Of a DNA stretch of 64,000 bases, positions 24,780-33,274 are shown one piece after another (within the stretch, counting starts at the first letter, position 1; every line of letters begins with the position of its first letter). The stretch is from the NCBI GenBank assembly GCA_963669295.1, contig OY769938.1, forward strand, positions 5,022,001 to 5,086,000. Direction: 5' to 3'. This DNA is from G963669295 sp963669295. Lineage in GTDB: Bacteria > Bacteroidota > Bacteroidia > Flavobacteriales_D > CALLUQ01. The notes under the pieces are model-generated. The model was not told the DNA's origin. It did no database searches and was given only the letters and a program-made list of their open reading frames with translations. Both the position numbers and the translations under genes were made by a program.

Positions 24780-24832
24780 ATTGTTAACATTTTTTAACAA
24801 AATGGTAGGTAATTGTTAACATTATAATTTTG
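24780..24832 (+). promoter_or_regulatory. moxR-bat promoter with repeated ATTGTTAACATT
   Basis: ATTGTTAACATT occurs twice as a direct repeat, at 24780-24791 and 24812-24823, 32 bases apart. A TTAACAA (24794-24800) forms an inverted pair with the first copy. TAATTTTG at 24825-24832 is a fair TAnnTTTG -7 box directly after the second copy. The layout suggests a regulator binding as two dimers on one face of the helix. The regulator is not identified. Confidence 0.5.
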
Positions 24833-24911
24833 ACCTTTACGTTTGGTAATTAATACTATAAAGTGAATACAGTATCGGGTGCAATTCCCGATTTGTTGCG
24901 GAAAAATATTA

Positions 24912-25961
24912 ATGATGGAAAACATGGAAGAAACTCCTGTGGGTACTGTAAACCCGATGGCAGGAGCGAGCACAACAGGAATAAAGGCATTGAATGAAAA
25001 AATTCAACAAGAAAGCGCCTTTGTTGACTTGTTGAGTATGGAAATGAATAAAGTAATTGTTGGACAACGTTACATGATCGAACGTTTGTTGATCGGTTTG
25101 TTGTCTGACGGACATATCTTACTTGAAGGGGTACCAGGATTGGCCAAAACACTAGCCATAAAAACCCTTTCTGATGCCATTGACGGGCAATTTAGTCGGA
25201 TACAATTCACCCCCGACCTCTTGCCTGCGGATTTGGTGGGCACCATGATTTACAATCAGAAGAGAGAAGAATTTACTGTAAAAAAAGGGCCTGTGTTTGC
25301 CAATTTTGTGTTGGCAGATGAAATTAACCGGGCACCTGCAAAAGTTCAAAGCGCCTTACTTGAATCGATGCAAGAGCGCCAGGTAACGATTGGTGAAAAT
25401 ACTTTTGATTTGCCCAAACCTTTCCTGGTACTGGCCACTCAAAACCCAGTTGAACAAGAAGGAACCTATCCACTGCCCGAAGCGCAAGTAGACCGGTTCA
25501 TGTTAAAAGTAGTCTTAGACTATCCTAAAAAAGAAGAAGAAAAATTAATCATACGTGGTAATATCTCTTCAGCGCCCTACCCTACTCCTAACAAGGTAAT
25601 GAAGGCCGAAGACATTATTAAAGCACGTAAAATAGTGCGCGAGGTTTACCTGGATGAAAAAATTGAACAATACATTGTAGACATTGTATTTGCTACCCGA
25701 AACCCAGAACAATATGGCCTGGAACAGTTAGCGCCACTCATCAACTTTGGCGGTTCGCCCCGTGCAAGCATTAATATGGCGCTGGCTGCAAAAGCTTACG
25801 CCTTTATTAAGCGCAGAGGGTATGTTATTCCAGAAGATGTGCGCGCCATATGCCACGATGTGTTGCGTCATAGAATTGGACTCACATATGAAGCTGAAGC
25901 CGAAGACATTTCGGTAGAAGCCATCATTAACGACATCCTTAATACCGTAGAGGTACCTTAA
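24912..25961 (+). CDS. MoxR-family AAA ATPase
   Basis: A 349-residue MoxR-type ATPase and chaperone, head of the Bat operon. The start is taken at ATG 24912 (or the adjacent in-frame ATG 24915), since the extra N-terminal codons of the longest frame are not typical. Walker A is LEGVPGLAKTLAIKTL, Walker B is VLADEINRAPAKVQ, sensor 1 is ATQNPVEQEGTYPLPEAQVDRF, and the arginine finger lies in the GGSPRASINMALAA region. MoxR proteins work with von Willebrand A proteins to mature enzymes or act on the envelope, which fits the DUF58 and BatA/BatB genes directly downstream. The gap to DUF58 is 25 bases. Confidence 0.95.
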   Translation: MMENMEETPVGTVNPMAGASTTGIKALNEKIQQESAFVDLLSMEMNKVIVGQRYMIERLLIGLLSDGHILLEGVPGLAKTLAIKTLSDAIDGQFSRIQFTPDLLPADLVGTMIYNQKREEFTVKKGPVFANFVLADEINRAPAKVQSALLESMQERQVTIGENTFDLPKPFLVLATQNPVEQEGTYPLPEAQVDRFMLKVVLDYPKKEEEKLIIRGNISSAPYPTPNKVMKAEDIIKARKIVREVYLDEKIEQYIVDIVFATRNPEQYGLEQLAPLINFGGSPRASINMALAAKAYAFIKRRGYVIPEDVRAICHDVLRHRIGLTYEAEAEDISVEAIINDILNTVEVP

Positions 25962-25986
25962 CTTTTCACGGTTTATTTCGATTGGT

Positions 25987-26865
25987 ATGGATACCATTGA
26001 GCTGTTAAGAAAAGTTAGAAAAATTGAAATTAAAACGAGAGGTCTGTCCAATCAGATCTTCTCGGGCGAATATCATTCGGCCTTTAAAGGGCGTGGTATG
26101 GCTTTCAGTGAGGTAAGAGAATACATGCCCGGTGATGAAATTAGAACCATAGACTGGAATGTAACTGCCCGTTTCAATCACCCTTATGTAAAAGTGTTTC
26201 AAGAAGAGCGCGAACTTACTGTCATTCTATTGGTAGATGTAAGTGGTTCGGAATCTTTTGGCACCAAAAAGCAACTCAAGCGAGAAGTCATTACCGAAAT
26301 ATGTGCTGTGCTCTCATTTTCTGCCATTCAGAACAACGATAAGGTGGGGGTTATCTTTTTTAGTGATCAAATAGAAAAATTCATCCCACCAAAAAAGGGG
26401 AAAAGCCATATACTCCGTGTAATTAGAGAGCTAATCGACTTTGAGCCTGAAAGCAAAAAGACCAACATAAGTGAAGCACTTCGCTATTTCACCAATGCCA
26501 TTAAGAAACGATCTACCGCTTTCTTAATTTCCGACTTTGTAGATCGCAACAATTTTGAGAATGCCCTTAAACTGGCCAACAAAAAACACGATGTGGTAGC
26601 ACTGCGCGTATACGATCAGCGAGAATTGGAATTACCTTCTATTGGATTGGTAAACTTTACCGATGCAGAAACCGGTCAGTCGCAATGGATCAATACCTCT
26701 AGTGCAGAAGTGCGCAACACTTTTAAAGCCAATGCCTTGCGCATGGAAGCTTATTTAAAAGATACATTCAACAAATCGGGAGTGGACTTTGCCAACATTC
26801 CAACTCATGGCTCTTATGTAAAGCCATTGATGAATTTATTTAAACGGAGAGAAGCAAAACGATGA
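25987..26865 (+). CDS. DUF58 (von Willebrand A-like) protein
   Basis: A 292-residue cytoplasmic protein. The N-terminal DUF58 signature GRGMAFSEVREYMPGDEIR is followed by IDWNVTARFNHPYVKVFQEE. A VWA-like metal site is seen as LLVDVSGSESFGT (DxSxS), with further MIDAS residues likely in AFLISDFVDRN. It works with MoxR ATPases in this conserved pairing. The C-terminus carries a basic FKRREAKR. The ATGA overlap with the next gene shows tight coupling. The substrate of MoxR-DUF58 pairs is in general unknown. Confidence 0.93.
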   Translation: MDTIELLRKVRKIEIKTRGLSNQIFSGEYHSAFKGRGMAFSEVREYMPGDEIRTIDWNVTARFNHPYVKVFQEERELTVILLVDVSGSESFGTKKQLKREVITEICAVLSFSAIQNNDKVGVIFFSDQIEKFIPPKKGKSHILRVIRELIDFEPESKKTNISEALRYFTNAIKKRSTAFLISDFVDRNNFENALKLANKKHDVVALRVYDQRELELPSIGLVNFTDAETGQSQWINTSSAEVRNTFKANALRMEAYLKDTFNKSGVDFANIPTHGSYVKPLMNLFKRREAKR

Positions 26866-27830
26866 GGGGTTGGCAATATATCGTTTTACTTCTAATACTG
26901 GCCATGTCGGCACCAGCAGGAGCACAACACGCTAGCATTAAAGCCGATACCAATCAAATTGTCATCGGAGAGCAAATCACTCTTTCTCTTTCGGTGCAAT
27001 ACCGGGTGGATGAAGGTGATGTTGTTGTGAACTGGCCTGCACTTAAAGACACCATTAGCGCACACATCGAAATTGTTGAGTTGTCGAACATCGATACCGT
27101 AATGGTTGACAAGGAAAACGACCCTTACTTGTTTGCACAACAGCGAGAAGTCATTGTTACTTCATTCGATTCTGGCTACTTCCCCATCCCTCCCTTTGCA
27201 TTTCAAATCAACAACGATTCGGTATTCACCGATGCTTTGTTGATTACTGTCAATACCGTTCAAATAGATACCACTCAAGCCATTAAAGACATTAAGGAAA
27301 TTTATGAGGTGCCATTTAGCTTTGCCGACTGGTTCAAAGAGAATTGGGGTTGGTTTGCCGGTGGTGCTGGTGTATTGGTTGCATTGTGGTTATTGTTGGT
27401 ATACCTGCGTAAGCGCAAGCAAAAACCAGTGGTTGAAGTAAAAGAAGAACCCAAAATTCCTGCGCATGAAATTGCGATAGAGCAACTGGAAAAGTTGCGG
27501 AAGCAAAAACTATGGCAACAAGGTAAACTAAAAGCCTACTATGTGGCACTTACTGAAATTCTGAGAATATACATTGAGGAACGGTTTAAGGTACACGCCT
27601 TAGAGCAAACTTCCGAAGAGCTTTTGCTCAACCTGCGCTTTGCCGATATTGATGAAGCATCAAAAATGAAGCTTCGACAAATATTGATGTTATCGGATTT
27701 GGTGAAGTTTGCAAAAGAGCAACCCATTGCACATGAAAATGAGCAAAGCATTGAATTTGCTATCTCGTTTGTGGTCAACACCAAAAAAGAATTGGAAGAA
27801 GTAGCACCAATAACGGAGGAGGAATCATGA
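26862..27830 (+). CDS. Membrane protein of the Bat operon (BatD-like / DUF4381-like)
   Basis: A 322-residue protein with a signal peptide (LLLILAMSAPAGAQ), an N-terminal Ig-like beta domain of about 120 residues (IGEQITLSLSVQYRVDEGDV), a membrane helix (WFAGGAGVLVALWLLLVYLRK, about residues 163-183), and a cytoplasmic helical domain (IAIEQLEKLRKQKLWQQGKL) similar to the DUF4381 tail found in gamma-proteobacterial bat operons. It sits between DUF58 and batA and is coupled by ATGA on both sides. It probably tethers the cytoplasmic Bat proteins to the membrane; that is inference. Confidence 0.75.
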   Translation: MRGWQYIVLLLILAMSAPAGAQHASIKADTNQIVIGEQITLSLSVQYRVDEGDVVVNWPALKDTISAHIEIVELSNIDTVMVDKENDPYLFAQQREVIVTSFDSGYFPIPPFAFQINNDSVFTDALLITVNTVQIDTTQAIKDIKEIYEVPFSFADWFKENWGWFAGGAGVLVALWLLLVYLRKRKQKPVVEVKEEPKIPAHEIAIEQLEKLRKQKLWQQGKLKAYYVALTEILRIYIEERFKVHALEQTSEELLLNLRFADIDEASKMKLRQILMLSDLVKFAKEQPIAHENEQSIEFAISFVVNTKKELEEVAPITEEES

Positions 27831-28831
27831 CGCTATTCGGATACGACTTCGCACATCCTGGCTTCTTCTTTATCCTGCTTGTCATTCCGCTAATGATTGT
27901 ATGGTATGTGTTTACCATGAATAAAAGTGTTCCACGGGTAAAGATTTCTTCTCTGGGTATTTTTGGGGGTGCTAGAGCTACTGGTCTTCAAATATTTCGC
28001 CACAGTTTACCTTTATTACGAATCATTGCTATTGCTGCTTTAGTGCTGGCGTTTGCACGCCCTCAATCGTCCGAAAGTTGGCAAGATTCGAATACAGAAG
28101 GCATTGATATTATTATTGCCATGGATGTTTCTACAAGCATGTTGGCAAAAGATTTTGAACCCAACCGCCTGGATGCATCAAAAGAGGTGGCTCAGGAGTT
28201 TATTAAAGAGCGAAGAAACGATAAAATTGGGTTGGTGGTGTACGAAGGGCAAAGTTTTACCCAATGTCCGCTTACTACCGATCACCGGGTGTTACTGAGT
28301 TTATTTAGCGATGTTTCTACAGGGTGGATTGAAGGTGGAACAGCAGTAGGGCTTGGCCTGGCCACAGCGGTTAATCGTTTAAGAGAAAGCGAAGCTAAAA
28401 GCAAAGTTGTTATTCTGTTAACAGATGGGGTAAACAACAAAGGCAACGTGCCCCCAATTACAGCCGCAGAAATTGCTAAAGAATATGGGATTCGAGTATA
28501 CTCTATTGGCGTTGGCACCACAGGAAAAGCATTATCGCCAGTAGCCTTTTATGGGAATGGGCAATATCAATTTGATTATGTAGATGTAAAGATTGATGAG
28601 AAAACATTAAAGTCTATTGCCGATATGACCGGTGGCAAGTATTTTAGGGCCACCAACCGCAAAAAGCTACAATCCATCTATCAGGAAATCGATCAAATGG
28701 AGAAAACCAAAATCAAAATTACGGAGCACAGCACCAAAACAGAGTTGTTTTTTCCGTTTGCTTTGATTGGTGTTATTGCTTTGCTGGCTGAGTTTTTGTT
28801 AAAACAACTGGTATTTAAAACGGCCCCTTAA
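27827..28831 (+). CDS. batA: BatA: von Willebrand A-domain membrane protein
   Basis: A 334-residue protein with two N-terminal membrane segments (FFFILLVIPLMIVWYVF and LLRIIAIAALVLAF), a VWA domain, and a C-terminal membrane helix (FPFALIGVIALLAEFLLKQL). The metal site is IIAMDVSTSMLAKDF (DxSxS), with the Thr loop in TDHRVLLS and Asp in ILLTDGVNNKG. Bat proteins were named for aerotolerance in Bacteroides fragilis and form an inner-membrane complex that presumably works with MoxR. It is coupled to both neighbours (ATGA before, TAATG after). Confidence 0.93.
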   Translation: MTLFGYDFAHPGFFFILLVIPLMIVWYVFTMNKSVPRVKISSLGIFGGARATGLQIFRHSLPLLRIIAIAALVLAFARPQSSESWQDSNTEGIDIIIAMDVSTSMLAKDFEPNRLDASKEVAQEFIKERRNDKIGLVVYEGQSFTQCPLTTDHRVLLSLFSDVSTGWIEGGTAVGLGLATAVNRLRESEAKSKVVILLTDGVNNKGNVPPITAAEIAKEYGIRVYSIGVGTTGKALSPVAFYGNGQYQFDYVDVKIDEKTLKSIADMTGGKYFRATNRKKLQSIYQEIDQMEKTKIKITEHSTKTELFFPFALIGVIALLAEFLLKQLVFKTAP

Positions 28832-29979
28832 TGGAGCAGCACTATAAATATAAATTCAAAAGCATATTGCTCACCATTATTATTGTGGAAGCAGTGTTGT
28901 TCCTTGCAATGGCATTGGCTTACTTCACCATATTGGCACCGCTTAAAGCAGAGTTCCGCTTTGAAAATAGCTTCTTGCTACTGGGGTTATTTGTTCCACC
29001 ATTAATGACCCTGGTTTATGCATTAATGATGGCATGGAAGAACCGGGCGCTCGACCGTTTTACCGACCATGCTTTACTCAAACACCTGATCCCCGATATT
29101 TCAACGACCAATTCGTTGTTGAAGTTTGTACTTACACGAATGGGAGTAATGCTCATTATTATAGGGTTAGCAAACCCACAGTTTGGCACTACAGAAATAG
29201 AAGCCAAAAGCGAGGGCATCGATATCATGGTGGCATTGGATGTGTCGAATAGCATGAAAGCAGAAGACCTTGCTCCTAACCGATTAGAAAGGGCTAAACG
29301 AGCCATTGAAAAGCTCATTTCTGAATTGCATGGAGACCGGCTGGGCATTATCATTTTTGGTGGAGAAGCGTATGTGCAGCTTCCTATCACTACCGATTAT
29401 TCGGCAGCCAAATTGTTTTTACAATCCATAGATACCGATATTATCCCTACACAAGGTACTGCTATTGGTGCAGCAATTGATTTGGCCATGGAGTCGTTCG
29501 ATTTCGAAAATGGCATCAATAAAGCCATTGTTGTAATTACAGATGGCGAAAACCACGAAGACGATGCCGCTGGTGCCGCAGAGTATGCTGCCGACAAAGG
29601 GGTAATGGTAAGCACTATAGGCATGGGATCGGCACAAGGGGAGCCTATTCCTATTTACAAAAAAGGAAGGCAAATTGGTTATAAGAAAGATGGTGAAGGC
29701 AACACGGTAATTACCAAGCTCAATGAAACGATGCTGAAAGAAATTGCCGCAGCAGGAGATGGCGTATACGTTCGCGCATCGAACGCACAAGTAGGGTTAA
29801 GTGTACTGCTCAATGAATTGAAATCGTTAGATAAAACCGAATTCGATACCGTAATGTATGCCGATTATGAAGATCGTTTTTATATCTTCATCGGTCTTGG
29901 TCTTTTATTGATTGTTTTGGAATTTTTTATCAATGAAAAGCGCAGCAAATTGGCGCAACAAATTAACCTGTTTGAATGA
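28831..29979 (+). CDS. batB: BatB: von Willebrand A-domain membrane protein
   Basis: A 382-residue second VWA protein. Membrane segments are seen near the N-terminus (SILLTIIIVEAVLFLAMALA, FLLLGLFVPPLMTLVYALMM), at LTRMGVMLIIIGLA and at the C-terminus (FYIFIGLGLLLIVLEFFI). The VWA metal site is MVALDVSNSMKAEDL (DxSxS) with IVVITDGENHEDDA as the Asp loop. It differs from BatA in its longer N-terminal region of about four helices. It starts at the TAATG overlap with batA and ends in an ATGA overlap with batC. It is expected to form a complex with BatA. Confidence 0.93.
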   Translation: MEQHYKYKFKSILLTIIIVEAVLFLAMALAYFTILAPLKAEFRFENSFLLLGLFVPPLMTLVYALMMAWKNRALDRFTDHALLKHLIPDISTTNSLLKFVLTRMGVMLIIIGLANPQFGTTEIEAKSEGIDIMVALDVSNSMKAEDLAPNRLERAKRAIEKLISELHGDRLGIIIFGGEAYVQLPITTDYSAAKLFLQSIDTDIIPTQGTAIGAAIDLAMESFDFENGINKAIVVITDGENHEDDAAGAAEYAADKGVMVSTIGMGSAQGEPIPIYKKGRQIGYKKDGEGNTVITKLNETMLKEIAAAGDGVYVRASNAQVGLSVLLNELKSLDKTEFDTVMYADYEDRFYIFIGLGLLLIVLEFFINEKRSKLAQQINLFE

Positions 29980-30788
29980 AGTGGAAAGTAGTACATATTG
30001 TTTTAGCATTATGTTGTAGCACTACCCTTTGGGCGCAGGAGGAAAAGCAATACATGCGCGAGGGTAATAGCCTCTATAAGAATCAACAATATGAGGCATC
30101 TGTTGAACGCTACAATCAATCGTTAGAGAAAAAACCCGATAACTTTGAGGCTGGATTTAACCTTGGAGACGCTATGTATCGTCAACAAAAATTTGCTGAT
30201 GCAGCCAGTCAATTTGAAGTGTTATCGAAAAAAGCAGCAACGAAAGAACAGCGAGCAAAGGCTTATCATAATCTGGGCAACTCGCTTTTACAAGCAGAGC
30301 AGTACGAAAAGAGCATTGATGCGTATAAAAATGCCTTACGCAACAATCCACGAGATGAAGAAACCCGTTATAACCTTGCTTATGCTCAAAAGAAACTAAA
30401 GCAGCAGCAACAGCAACAGGAGCAAGATAAAGAGAACGAAGACAACGAAGAAAATAACGACGAGAACAAAGACGATCAGGAGAATAAAGATAACCAGAAC
30501 AACGACGAGAATAAAGATGATAAGGAGAATAAAGATCAGGAGGGCGACAATAAAGAAAACAAGGACAATCAGGATAATAAAGACAACAAAGACGAGAACA
30601 AGGACCAAAACAAAGACCAAAATAAAGATGGTCAGGATGATCAAAAACAACAACGCCCTAATCAGCTATCGCGGGAAGATGCCAAACGCATGTTAGATGC
30701 ATTGAATAACGAAGAGAAAGCCGTTCAAAAAGCAGTGAATAAGCTGAAAGGGAAAGGGGAAAAAACAAACGTTGAGAAAGATTGGTAA
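29976..30788 (+). CDS. batC: BatC: exported TPR protein with Asn/Asp/Lys/Glu-rich tail
   Basis: A 270-residue protein with a signal peptide (VVHIVLALCCSTTLWAQ) and three TPR motifs (NSLYKNQQYEASVERYNQSL, FNLGDAMYRQQKFADAASQF, YHNLGNSLLQAEQYEKSIDA). From about residue 140 to 225 it is a highly charged low-complexity tract made of repeated NKDxx/NKDNQ/ENKD units without hydrophobic residues, certainly disordered. A short ordered end follows (LSREDAKRMLDALNNEEKAV). BatC is a periplasmic member of the Bat complex. The tract is built of AAGA/AACA/GATA-type codon repeats, so its length may vary between strains. Confidence 0.9.
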   Translation: MKWKVVHIVLALCCSTTLWAQEEKQYMREGNSLYKNQQYEASVERYNQSLEKKPDNFEAGFNLGDAMYRQQKFADAASQFEVLSKKAATKEQRAKAYHNLGNSLLQAEQYEKSIDAYKNALRNNPRDEETRYNLAYAQKKLKQQQQQQEQDKENEDNEENNDENKDDQENKDNQNNDENKDDKENKDQEGDNKENKDNQDNKDNKDENKDQNKDQNKDGQDDQKQQRPNQLSREDAKRMLDALNNEEKAVQKAVNKLKGKGEKTNVEKDW

Positions 30789-32531
30789 ATGAAGGCATTA
30801 ATTTTCATAGCAACTTTTTTCATAAGCCTAACCACCTGGGGGCAAGATGTAAAGTTTGTCGCTTCTATCGATCGGAACCCTGTTGCAACGGGCGATCGGT
30901 TAAAGCTCACATTTACATTGCACAATGCTACTCCCGACGAAGTAAGGCCTCCATCATTTCACGATAGCTTTAGGGTTTCAGGGCCAAGTACTTCTGTTAG
31001 ACAAAACTATGTAAACGGGAATTTTTCCAGTTCGTATAGCTATGTGTATTACATTGTTCCTACCAAGGAAGGCGAGTTCATCATTGGTAAAGCTGCTGCC
31101 AAGGTAAAAGGCAAAACGTACGAATCTGAGCCAATAAAGATTAAAATCACCAAAGGAAAAAGTGTTCCACAAGAGCAACAGTCGCAGCAAAAAAGCAGCA
31201 ACAACAATGTATTAATTGCCAAAACACTCCTCAGCAAAAAGAAGGTGCATCAAGGCGAACAATTGATTGCTACCTACGTGGTGTACTCCAGGTATCAAAA
31301 CATTCAGTTGGTTAACTACGAGTTTCCTACGCACAATGGTTTTTGGGCAGAAGAGGTTAACCTTGGCGATCAATTGTCGTGGGAAAGAGAATACGAATAC
31401 ATCAATGGAGTAGCTTACTACAAATTGATTATGCGTAAAGAGGTGCTGTTTCCACAGCACCATGGTGAAATAGAAATAGGGCCGTTTGAGTTTGAAGCAT
31501 TGGTTGGTGGTTCATTCTTTCGCCAGGGCACTCGAATGGTAGCCAAGAGCAACAACATTACTGTTAATGTACAGCCACTCCCTTCAGGAAAACCCGAAAA
31601 CTTTATTGGCACTTTTGATAAATGTGCGCTCAATGTTTCGGTCGATAAAACCGATGTGCAATCTAACGAGGCCATTACCCTATCGGTAAAAGTTAATGGT
31701 AGTGGAAATATGAAGCTGGTAGAAGAATTGCCATTGGAGTTCCCTTCTGATTTTGAAGTGTACGACCCCAAAGTAAAAGACAAAATTTCGGTAAAAGGGA
31801 GTGGTGTCTCTGGCAGTAGAACATTCGAATATCTTGTTGTTCCAAGGCATGCGGGCACTTTTGAAATTGCTCCTGTGTCCATCAGTTATTTCGATACCAA
31901 AACCGAAACATATAAGACATTAACTTCAGATCCCTATACTTTTAACGTGGCTAAAGGCGAGCAAGATGATGCTGAAATCACTTATTCCGACCCCATTAAG
32001 AAGGATGTAGAAGTATTGGAAGATGACATTCGATTCATTCAAACCGATGACGATCATTTAACACCAAAGGGCGAAACCTTCTTTGGTTCATGGGTGTACT
32101 ATTCCGGCATGCTATCCCCTGCCCTATGCTTTATGCTGTTTTTATTGATACGCAAGCGTGTGCGCAATGCGGGAAAAGACGAAGTGAAGGTAAAAAGCAA
32201 GCAAGCCACCAAGGTAGCTACCAAACGGTTGGCAGAAGCCAGGGGGCATATCGATGCAGGAGAGCGCAATGCCTTTTACGAGGCTATTTTTAAAGCTATG
32301 TATGGTTATATCAGCGATAAATTAAACATTCCAGTTTCTGAGTTATCGAAGGAAAGTATTACAAGCATGTTGGCCAATAAGCAAGTAAGTAATGAATCGG
32401 TTCAAACGCTGGTTGAAGTGCTTGATGAATGTGAAATGGCTCGATTTGCCCCTGTTACAAATATGCCTGAACAACAATTTTATCAAAAGGCTGGAGATAT
32501 CATGAATAAAATTGAGGAGGAACTGCGATGA
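30789..32531 (+). CDS. batD: BatD: oxygen-tolerance membrane protein
   Basis: A 580-residue protein with a signal peptide (ALIFIATFFISLTTWGQ). Several Ig-like beta domains follow in the periplasm; the family signature near the N-terminus is VASIDRNPVATGDRLKLTFT, then VRPPSFHDSFRVSGPSTS and the repeat LLSKKKVHQGEQLIATYVVY. A membrane helix at about 430-450 (GMLSPALCFMLFLLIRKR) is followed by a cytoplasmic helical domain of about 130 residues. Length and layout match BatD. It starts directly at the batC stop and ends in ATGA with batE. Confidence 0.92.
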   Translation: MKALIFIATFFISLTTWGQDVKFVASIDRNPVATGDRLKLTFTLHNATPDEVRPPSFHDSFRVSGPSTSVRQNYVNGNFSSSYSYVYYIVPTKEGEFIIGKAAAKVKGKTYESEPIKIKITKGKSVPQEQQSQQKSSNNNVLIAKTLLSKKKVHQGEQLIATYVVYSRYQNIQLVNYEFPTHNGFWAEEVNLGDQLSWEREYEYINGVAYYKLIMRKEVLFPQHHGEIEIGPFEFEALVGGSFFRQGTRMVAKSNNITVNVQPLPSGKPENFIGTFDKCALNVSVDKTDVQSNEAITLSVKVNGSGNMKLVEELPLEFPSDFEVYDPKVKDKISVKGSGVSGSRTFEYLVVPRHAGTFEIAPVSISYFDTKTETYKTLTSDPYTFNVAKGEQDDAEITYSDPIKKDVEVLEDDIRFIQTDDDHLTPKGETFFGSWVYYSGMLSPALCFMLFLLIRKRVRNAGKDEVKVKSKQATKVATKRLAEARGHIDAGERNAFYEAIFKAMYGYISDKLNIPVSELSKESITSMLANKQVSNESVQTLVEVLDECEMARFAPVTNMPEQQFYQKAGDIMNKIEEELR

Positions 32532-33274
32532 GGTATCAAGTAGTTATTCTGTTATTGTTGACTTACTTGCAGGGGTTTGCTGCCGAAGGCACTGCTTTAT
32601 TGCAAGAAGGTAATCAGGCCTATGAAGAGGCCAATTACGAAATGGCACTTGAACACTACCTTACCATAGCAGAAACATACGAATCCTCCGCTTTGTATTA
32701 CAACATTGGCAATGCCTATTACAAACTGTCGGATGTACCACATGCCATTTTGTATTATGAACGGGCATTGCGTTTGAACCCTGCCAACGAAGATATCAAA
32801 GCCAACCTTGCGCTGGCGTATAAAAGAACCATCGACAAGATTGAATGGGATACAGAAGGGTTTACCGAATGGTGGAATATATTCTTGTACGGCAAACCAC
32901 TCACCTTTTGGTCCAATAACTCATTGTGGCTAATGCTTATGGGCTTTATGTTGTTTACCCTCTTTATTTTAGCTAAAAAGAAGTTGGTACGTCAATTGTC
33001 TTTCTTTGCTGGATTGATTGCTGTAGGGTGTTCTATTTTAGCAGTATTTGCAGCCCGCGCACAACAAAGCTATATCACCAACGAAAATGAAGCTGTAATC
33101 GTTGCCCTTACTGTAAATGCAAAAGGAGCACCCAGTACTGATGCCACCAATGTGTTTGTATTGCATGAAGGTACTAAGGTAATGGTAAAAGAAGCTGGGG
33201 ATCAATGGTATGAAATAACCATTCCCAATGGAAGTGTTGGATGGGTAAAGTCGGAAACACTTGAAGTGATCTAA
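32528..33274 (+). CDS. batE: BatE: TPR and SH3-domain membrane protein
   Basis: A 248-residue protein with a signal peptide (VVILLLLTYLQGFAAEG), two TPRs (GNQAYEEANYEMALEHYLTI, YYNIGNAYYKLSDVPHAILY), two membrane helices (NSLWLMLMGFMLFTLFILAK and LSFFAGLIAVGCSILAVFAA) and a C-terminal bacterial SH3 domain (VFVLHEGTKVMVKEAGDQWY, then GSVGWVKSETLEVI). This is the standard closing gene of the bat operon. The SH3 domain could bind cell-wall peptides; that is inference. Its stop codon overlaps that of the convergent kinase gene by four bases. Confidence 0.92.
   Translation: MRYQVVILLLLTYLQGFAAEGTALLQEGNQAYEEANYEMALEHYLTIAETYESSALYYNIGNAYYKLSDVPHAILYYERALRLNPANEDIKANLALAYKRTIDKIEWDTEGFTEWWNIFLYGKPLTFWSNNSLWLMLMGFMLFTLFILAKKKLVRQLSFFAGLIAVGCSILAVFAARAQQSYITNENEAVIVALTVNAKGAPSTDATNVFVLHEGTKVMVKEAGDQWYEITIPNGSVGWVKSETLEVI

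Noticed and set aside
30396..30653. An 85-codon frame of only Val, Ile, Leu and Phe on the minus strand
   Set aside because: It is the antisense of the low-complexity tract of BatC and not a real membrane protein.
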